Source: Hyphomicrobiales bacterium
GTDB taxonomy: Bacteria; Pseudomonadota; Alphaproteobacteria; Rhizobiales; Rhizobiaceae
Length of the DNA stretch: 64,000 nt
Assembly: GCA_003577315.1 (NCBI GenBank)
Contig: QEVK01000007.1
Span: 50,224 to 114,223, forward strand
Reading direction: 5' to 3'
The notes beneath the pieces are model-generated. The model did no database searches. It saw only the letters and a list, made by a program, of their open reading frames with translations, and had not been told where the DNA came from. Positions 59,745-64,000 of the stretch are shown one piece after another (the stretch's first letter is position 1; every line of letters begins with the position of its first letter). The position numbers and the translations under genes are program-made.

Positions 59745-61097
59745 TCAGGCGGCGGTTCGGGCCGAGGCGATGACGCCGACGATGCCGTCGACCACCTCTT
59801 CCACCAGCGGGCGGTCGTCGGCCTCGGCCATGACGCGGATCAGCGGCTCGGTGCCGGAGGGGCGGATGACGAGGCGGCCGCTGGCGCCCAGCCGCGAGCG
59901 CGCATCCTCGATCGCCGCCTTGACGGTCTCGTCCTCCAGCGGCGCGCCGCCGGAGAAGCGTACGTTCTTCAGCACCTGCGGCACCGGCTCGAACCGGCGG
60001 CACACCTCGCTCGCCGGCCTGTCGGCGCGCTTGATGCAGGCCAGCACCTGAAGCGCGGAGACGAGCCCGTCGCCGGTGGTGGAGAAGTCGGACAGCACGA
60101 TGTGGCCGGACTGCTCGCCGCCGACGTTGAAGCCGTTGGCGCGCATGTGCTCGACCACGTAGCGGTCGCCGACCTTGGTGCGCTGGAGCGAAAGGCCGAG
60201 GCCGGCCATGTGGCGCTCGAGCCCGAGATTGGACATGATGGTGGCCACCAGCCCGCCGCCGGTCAGGCGGCCGTTCTGCTGCCAGGATTCGGCGATCAGC
60301 GCCATGACCTGGTCGCCGTCCACCACCGCGCCGGTCTCGTCGACGATGGTGACGCGGTCGCCGTCGCCGTCGAGCGCGATGCCGATGTCGGCGCGCACCT
60401 CGTGCACCTTCTTGGCCAGCCCCAGCGGATGGGTCGAGCCGCAATCCTCGTTGATGTTGAGGCCGTTCGGCTCGTCGTTGATGGCGATCACCTCGGCGCC
60501 CAGCTCCCACAGGGCGGCCGGCGCCACCTTGTAGCCGGCGCCGTTGGCGCAGTCGACGACGATGCGCAGGCCCGACAGCGACATCGAGCGCGGCAGCGTG
60601 CGCTTGGCGAACTCGATGTAGCGGTCGTGGACGCCGTCGATGCGCTTGGCGCGGCCGAGCGCCTCGGCGTCGGCGAGCGCGATGTCGACGTCACGGTCGA
60701 GGAGTTGCTCGATGCGCCGCTCGAGGTCGTCCGACAGCTTGTAGCCGTCGGGACCGAACAGCTTGATGCCGTTGTCGTAATAGGGGTTGTGCGAGGCCGA
60801 GATCATCACGCCGATGTCGGCGCGCAGCGAGCGCACCAGCATGGCCACACCCGGCGTCGGCACCGGCCCGAGCAGGAAGACGTCCATGCCGGCGGCGCAG
60901 AAGCCGGCGACCATGGCGTTCTCGATCATGTAGCCGGAAAGGCGCGTGTCCTTGCCCAGCACCACGCGGTGGCGATGATTGCCGCGCTGGAACGACATGC
61001 CGACGGCCATGCCGACGCGCAAGGCCACCTCCGCCGTCATCGGCAGTCTGTTGGCCCGTCCCCTGATCCCGTCGGTTCCGAAGTATTTTCTGCTCAT
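59745..61097 (-). CDS. glmM: Phosphoglucosamine mutase (GlmM)
   Basis: A 450-residue enzyme that converts glucosamine 6-phosphate to glucosamine 1-phosphate for cell-wall and lipopolysaccharide precursor synthesis. Motifs: FGTDGIRG at the start, active-site phosphoserine in [14 protein letters not shown], magnesium loop DGDGDR and phosphate-binding [10 protein letters not shown] near the end. Order with ftsH and tilS is the normal one in rhizobia. Confidence 0.96.
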   Translation of the reverse strand: MSRKYFGTDGIRGRANRLPMTAEVALRVGMAVGMSFQRGNHRHRVVLGKDTRLSGYMIENAMVAGFCAAGMDVFLLGPVPTPGVAMLVRSLRADIGVMISASHNPYYDNGIKLFGPDGYKLSDDLERRIEQLLDRDVDIALADAEALGRAKRIDGVHDRYIEFAKRTLPRSMSLSGLRIVVDCANGAGYKVAPAALWELGAEVIAINDEPNGLNINEDCGSTHPLGLAKKVHEVRADIGIALDGDGDRVTIVDETGAVVDGDQVMALIAESWQQNGRLTGGGLVATIMSNLGLERHMAGLGLSLQRTKVGDRYVVEHMRANGFNVGGEQSGHIVLSDFSTTGDGLVSALQVLACIKRADRPASEVCRRFEPVPQVLKNVRFSGGAPLEDETVKAAIEDARSRLGASGRLVIRPSGTEPLIRVMAEADDRPLVEEVVDGIVGVIASARTAA

Positions 61098-61569
61098 CGC
61101 GACTCGTTCGTCCCCGCAAGCCCCTCGCCCGCCAGAAGTGCCACAGGTAATCTCCACTTTGGCATCACAATGTATAAGCAAGTGTTACGATAAAGCCGGC
61201 TCCTGACGCCATATCGCGGCAAAATCGTGTCGCGATGCTTTGCGCACTCTCCTGAGCGGGAGGATCAGGAGGCAGGCGTCCACATGAATGCGGACGGCCG
61301 GTTCGGGTGGAAGGAAGCCGCCATATGGATCGGCGGTTGATTTCGTCCGGGCGCATGGGGGGCGCGGCCGTCATCGACCGCCTCCCGGCCGGGGGCCCCG
61401 CTGCCTGCGGCGGCTCCCCGGCGTTCGCGGCCTGCCATGATGCCGGCGGCATCATGGCTTGCGCGCGAAGCGCAAAACCGTCCGACGCCCCGCCCTCCGC
61501 TATGGCTCGGGGCGCTCATCGCTCGAAAAGCCAGATCGTCGGCCTTTCGTCCGCTGCGCGGACCGTTCC
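61098..61569. other. 472-bp intergenic region, no supported gene
   Basis: Between glmM and ftsH, both on the minus strand. Part (61150-61200) is more AT-rich and may hold the glmM promoter. Overlapping GC-rich frames cross it on both strands but none has a plausible start or domain. No repeat of note was seen. Confidence 0.5.
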
Positions 61570-63510
61570 TCACCCCTGCGGCTGGGGCTCTAGGCCGGCG
61601 TCGGGCTCCTCGCCGCCCTTCTTGCGGTCCTCGCTGCGGGCGCCGGCCTTGGGCACGGTCGAGCCGCGCGAGGGCGGCGTGTCGTCGCCGAGGTCGCGCG
61701 ACGGCTTCTCGCCGGCCATGATCTGGCGGATCTCGTCGCCGGTCAGCGTCTCGTATTCGAGCAGCCCCTCGGCTATTGCCGTCCATTCCTTCTTCTTGCC
61801 GGTGAGGATGCCGCGCGCCGTGACGTAGGCCTCGTCGATCAGCCGGCGCACCTCGGCGTCGATGATCTGCGCCGTCTCCTCCGAGACGTTCTGCTGGCGG
61901 GCGACCGAATGGCCGAGGAACACCTCCTCCTGGTTCTCGCCATAGGCGACCTGGCCGAGCTTGTCGGAGAAGCCCCAGCGCGTGACCATGGCCCGCGCCA
62001 GCTTGGTCGCCTGGTCGATATCGGAGGCGGCGCCCGAGGTGATGTTCTCCTTGCCGAACTTCAGCTCCTCGGCGACGCGCCCGCCCATCATGATCGCCAG
62101 CCGCGACACCATGTACTTGTAGCTCATGGAGTAGCGGTCGCCCTCGGGAAGCTGCATGACCATGCCGAGCGCGCGCCCGCGCGGGATGATGGTCGCCTTG
62201 TGCAGCGGGTCGGCGGCCGGCACCTCCAGCGCCACGATGGCGTGGCCGGCCTCGTGATAGGCGGTCAGCTCCTTCTCGGCCTGCGTCATGGCCGAGGAGC
62301 GGCGCTCCGCGCCCATCATGATCTTGTCCTTGGCGTCCTCGAACTCCTGCATGGTGACGAGGCGCTTGTTGCGCCGCGCCGCCATCAGCGCCGCCTCGTT
62401 GACGAGGTTGGCGAGGTCGGCGCCGGAGAAGCCCGGCGTGCCGCGCGCCAGCACCTTCAGGTCGACGTTGGGCGCCAGCGGCACGTTGCGCACATGAACC
62501 TTCAGGATCTTCTCGCGGCCGACGATGTCGGGGTTCGGCACCACCACCTGCCGGTCGAAACGGCCGGGGCGCAGGAGCGCCGGGTCGAGCACGTCGGGCC
62601 GGTTGGTGGCGGCGATCAGGATGATGCCCTCATTGGCCTCGAAGCCGTCCATCTCGACCAGAAGCTGGTTGAGCGTCTGCTCGCGCTCGTCGTTGCCGCC
62701 GCCCAGGCCCGCGCCACGGTGGCGGCCGACCGCGTCGATCTCGTCGATGAAGATGATGCAGGGCGCGTTCTTCTTGGCCTGCTCGAACATGTCGCGCACG
62801 CGGGATGCGCCGACGCCGACGAACATCTCCACGAAGTCGGAGCCCGAGATGGTGAAGAACGGCACGTTGGCCTCGCCGGCGACGGAGCGGGCGAGCAGCG
62901 TCTTGCCGGTTCCGGGAGGGCCGACGAGCAGCACGCCGCGCGGGATCTTGCCGCCCAGGCGCTGGAACTTCTGCGGGTCGCGCAGGAACTCGACGATCTC
63001 CTCCAGGTCCTGCTTGGCCTCGTCGACGCCGGCGACGTCGGCGAAGGTGACGCGCCCGTGCGCCTCGGTGAGCAGCTTCGCCTTGGACTTGCCGAAGCCC
63101 ATGGCCCGGCCGGAGCCCGACTGCATCTGGCGCATGAAGAATATCCACACGCCCAGGATGAGGATCATCGGCAGCCACGAGATCAGGTAGCCGAACAGCG
63201 AGTTGGAGCCGTCCGTCTCGGGCCGGGCGTTGATCGTCACGCCCTTCTCCTCCAGCCGCCCGACCAGCGTCGGGTCGCCCGGCGAATAGGTCTGGAACCC
63301 GCTGCTGGAGTCGCCATAGGTGCCGCTGATGCGGTTGCCGGCGATGGTCACCGTGTTGATGCGGCCTGCATCCACCTCGCGCAGGAACTCCGAATAGGGA
63401 ATGTCGCGCGCCATGCCGCGCTGCTGCGGCGTCTGGAACAGGTTGAACAGCGCGATCAGCAGGACGGCGATGATCGCCCAGAGCGCGAGATTTCGGTAGT
63501 TCGGATTCAT
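61570..63510 (-). CDS. ftsH: ATP-dependent zinc metalloprotease FtsH
   Basis: A 646-residue membrane protease. Two N-terminal spans (about 7-25 and 108-128) flank a periplasmic domain; the AAA+ module has Walker A GPPGTGKT, Walker B IIFIDEID and SRH GRFDRQV; the zinc site is HEAGH. The C-terminal tail is charged and variable. FtsH degrades membrane and regulatory proteins such as LpxC. Its neighbours tilS and glmM are the usual ones. Confidence 0.97.
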   Translation of the reverse strand: MNPNYRNLALWAIIAVLLIALFNLFQTPQQRGMARDIPYSEFLREVDAGRINTVTIAGNRISGTYGDSSSGFQTYSPGDPTLVGRLEEKGVTINARPETDGSNSLFGYLISWLPMILILGVWIFFMRQMQSGSGRAMGFGKSKAKLLTEAHGRVTFADVAGVDEAKQDLEEIVEFLRDPQKFQRLGGKIPRGVLLVGPPGTGKTLLARSVAGEANVPFFTISGSDFVEMFVGVGASRVRDMFEQAKKNAPCIIFIDEIDAVGRHRGAGLGGGNDEREQTLNQLLVEMDGFEANEGIILIAATNRPDVLDPALLRPGRFDRQVVVPNPDIVGREKILKVHVRNVPLAPNVDLKVLARGTPGFSGADLANLVNEAALMAARRNKRLVTMQEFEDAKDKIMMGAERRSSAMTQAEKELTAYHEAGHAIVALEVPAADPLHKATIIPRGRALGMVMQLPEGDRYSMSYKYMVSRLAIMMGGRVAEELKFGKENITSGAASDIDQATKLARAMVTRWGFSDKLGQVAYGENQEEVFLGHSVARQQNVSEETAQIIDAEVRRLIDEAYVTARGILTGKKKEWTAIAEGLLEYETLTGDEIRQIMAGEKPSRDLGDDTPPSRGSTVPKAGARSEDRKKGGEEPDAGLEPQPQG

Positions 63511-63633
63511 CGTGTTTCCCGTTTGCGCCCGGCGAGCGGCATGGTTGCCGCGGACGCGCGTCCCGAATGTGCGAATGCGACAACTAACATAGGCAGCCCA
63601 CCCGGCCTTGCCAAGCGCAACCGCGGTTCTCGG

Positions 63634-64000
63634 TTAAGCTTGAGCCGCAATAATATGGTGCTTCCATGGCGGGGCCGGCAGCGCCGGCGCGCCGACAAGC
63701 CGCCCGAGCGCCGCCGCCAGCGCGAGGTCGAAGCCGGGCAGGAAGCGACAAAAGGGCGCCACGACCGGAACGGCCGTCACGCCGCGCGCGGCCGCGGCCG
63801 TGCCCGCCGCCGGGCCGACGAGCTCCCCCGCCTCGAACAGCGCCGGCTCCACGGCGAGCGCCGCCCGCACGAGGCTTGCCGGCGCGTCCGCGGCCTCGGG
63901 CGCCGCCTCCTTCGCCCGCGCGGCGCCGAGCGGACCGATGGCGAAGGGACCGGCGGCGCGTTCCTGCGGCGCGATGCGCAGCCGCCCGTCCCAGACCCGT
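63634..64000 (-). CDS. tilS: tRNA(Ile)-lysidine synthase, C-terminal part (TilS)
   Basis: The 3-prime 121 codons of a gene that runs off the right edge. The first visible residues RVWDGRLRIAP match the C-terminal domain of TilS, which modifies the wobble C of tRNA-Ile to lysidine so that it reads AUA. The order tilS-ftsH is conserved in rhizobia and supports this. The catalytic N-terminal part lies outside the window, so the name rests on the tail and on synteny. Confidence 0.72.
   Translation of the reverse strand, partial: RVWDGRLRIAPQERAAGPFAIGPLGAARAKEAAPEAADAPASLVRAALAVEPALFEAGELVGPAAGTAAAARGVTAVPVVAPFCRFLPGFDLALAAALGRLVGAPALPAPPWKHHIIAAQA

Noticed and set aside
61265..61786. A 173-codon frame overlapping the end of ftsH
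   Set aside because: It is out of frame with ftsH, overlaps its well-conserved coding end and has no domain.

Overview
This 64 kb, GC-rich window fits an alphaproteobacterium, most likely of the order Hyphomicrobiales. The evidence is the tilS-ftsH-glmM gene order, Omp25/31-type outer-membrane barrels, a HutC-controlled hut cluster, rhizobial-type type I secretion genes and many periplasmic-binding-protein transporters. No rRNA, tRNA, insertion sequence, prophage or CRISPR array was seen. The codes given here come from reading the sequence; no database search was run.

Region 1 (1-8.2 kb) is an imidazole-compound module: a TRAP transporter (dctPQM), a HutC repressor, and a tight hutU-hutI-hutG-hutF operon. 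Near-identical HutC-type operators sit on the dctP and hutU promoters. There is no hutH in the window, and both HutU and HutI have lost motifs that are near-invariant in the classical enzymes, so the true substrate may not be ordinary urocanate.

Region 2 (8.2-38.4 kb) is a large catabolic island for nitrogen-containing compounds: cytosine-deaminase-like and other amidohydrolases, a hydantoinase, a cysteine hydrolase fused to a glyoxalase-like domain, a metal-free creatinase-like protein, a glycine-riboswitch-controlled amino acid oxidase, an enolase-superfamily enzyme, an acetoin-dehydrogenase-like E1/E2 set, aldehyde and alcohol dehydrogenases, two NMT1/THI5-type ABC transporters, a CobW GTPase, RidA, two GntR/FCD regulators and a RutR-like TetR. 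Six promoter regions carry TGATCA-type operators, five of them in arrays spaced exactly 13 bp apart, so most of the island looks like one regulon. A route through creatinine, hydantoin or carbamoyl amino acids towards sarcosine and glycine is a plausible but unproven reading.

Region 3 (38.8-50 kb) looks like a dedicated extracellular polysaccharide locus. A five-gene operon (xylan-binding-module-like secreted protein, UDP-xylose synthase, UDP-glucose dehydrogenase, processive GT2 synthase, nucleotide-sugar epimerase) is bracketed by two GH10 xylanase-family enzymes. This suggests synthesis and trimming of a xylan-like, beta-1,4-xylose-containing polymer by a bacterium. A SARP-type regulator, a small possible HEPN protein and a LuxR regulator with a degenerate receiver follow.

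Region 4 (50.3-57.6 kb) encodes an extreme Asn/Asp/Ser repeat protein, a second repeat protein and their likely type I secretion ABC transporter and membrane-fusion protein. Region 5 (57.7-64 kb) has two outer-membrane barrel proteins and the housekeeping genes glmM, ftsH and the 3-prime part of tilS.
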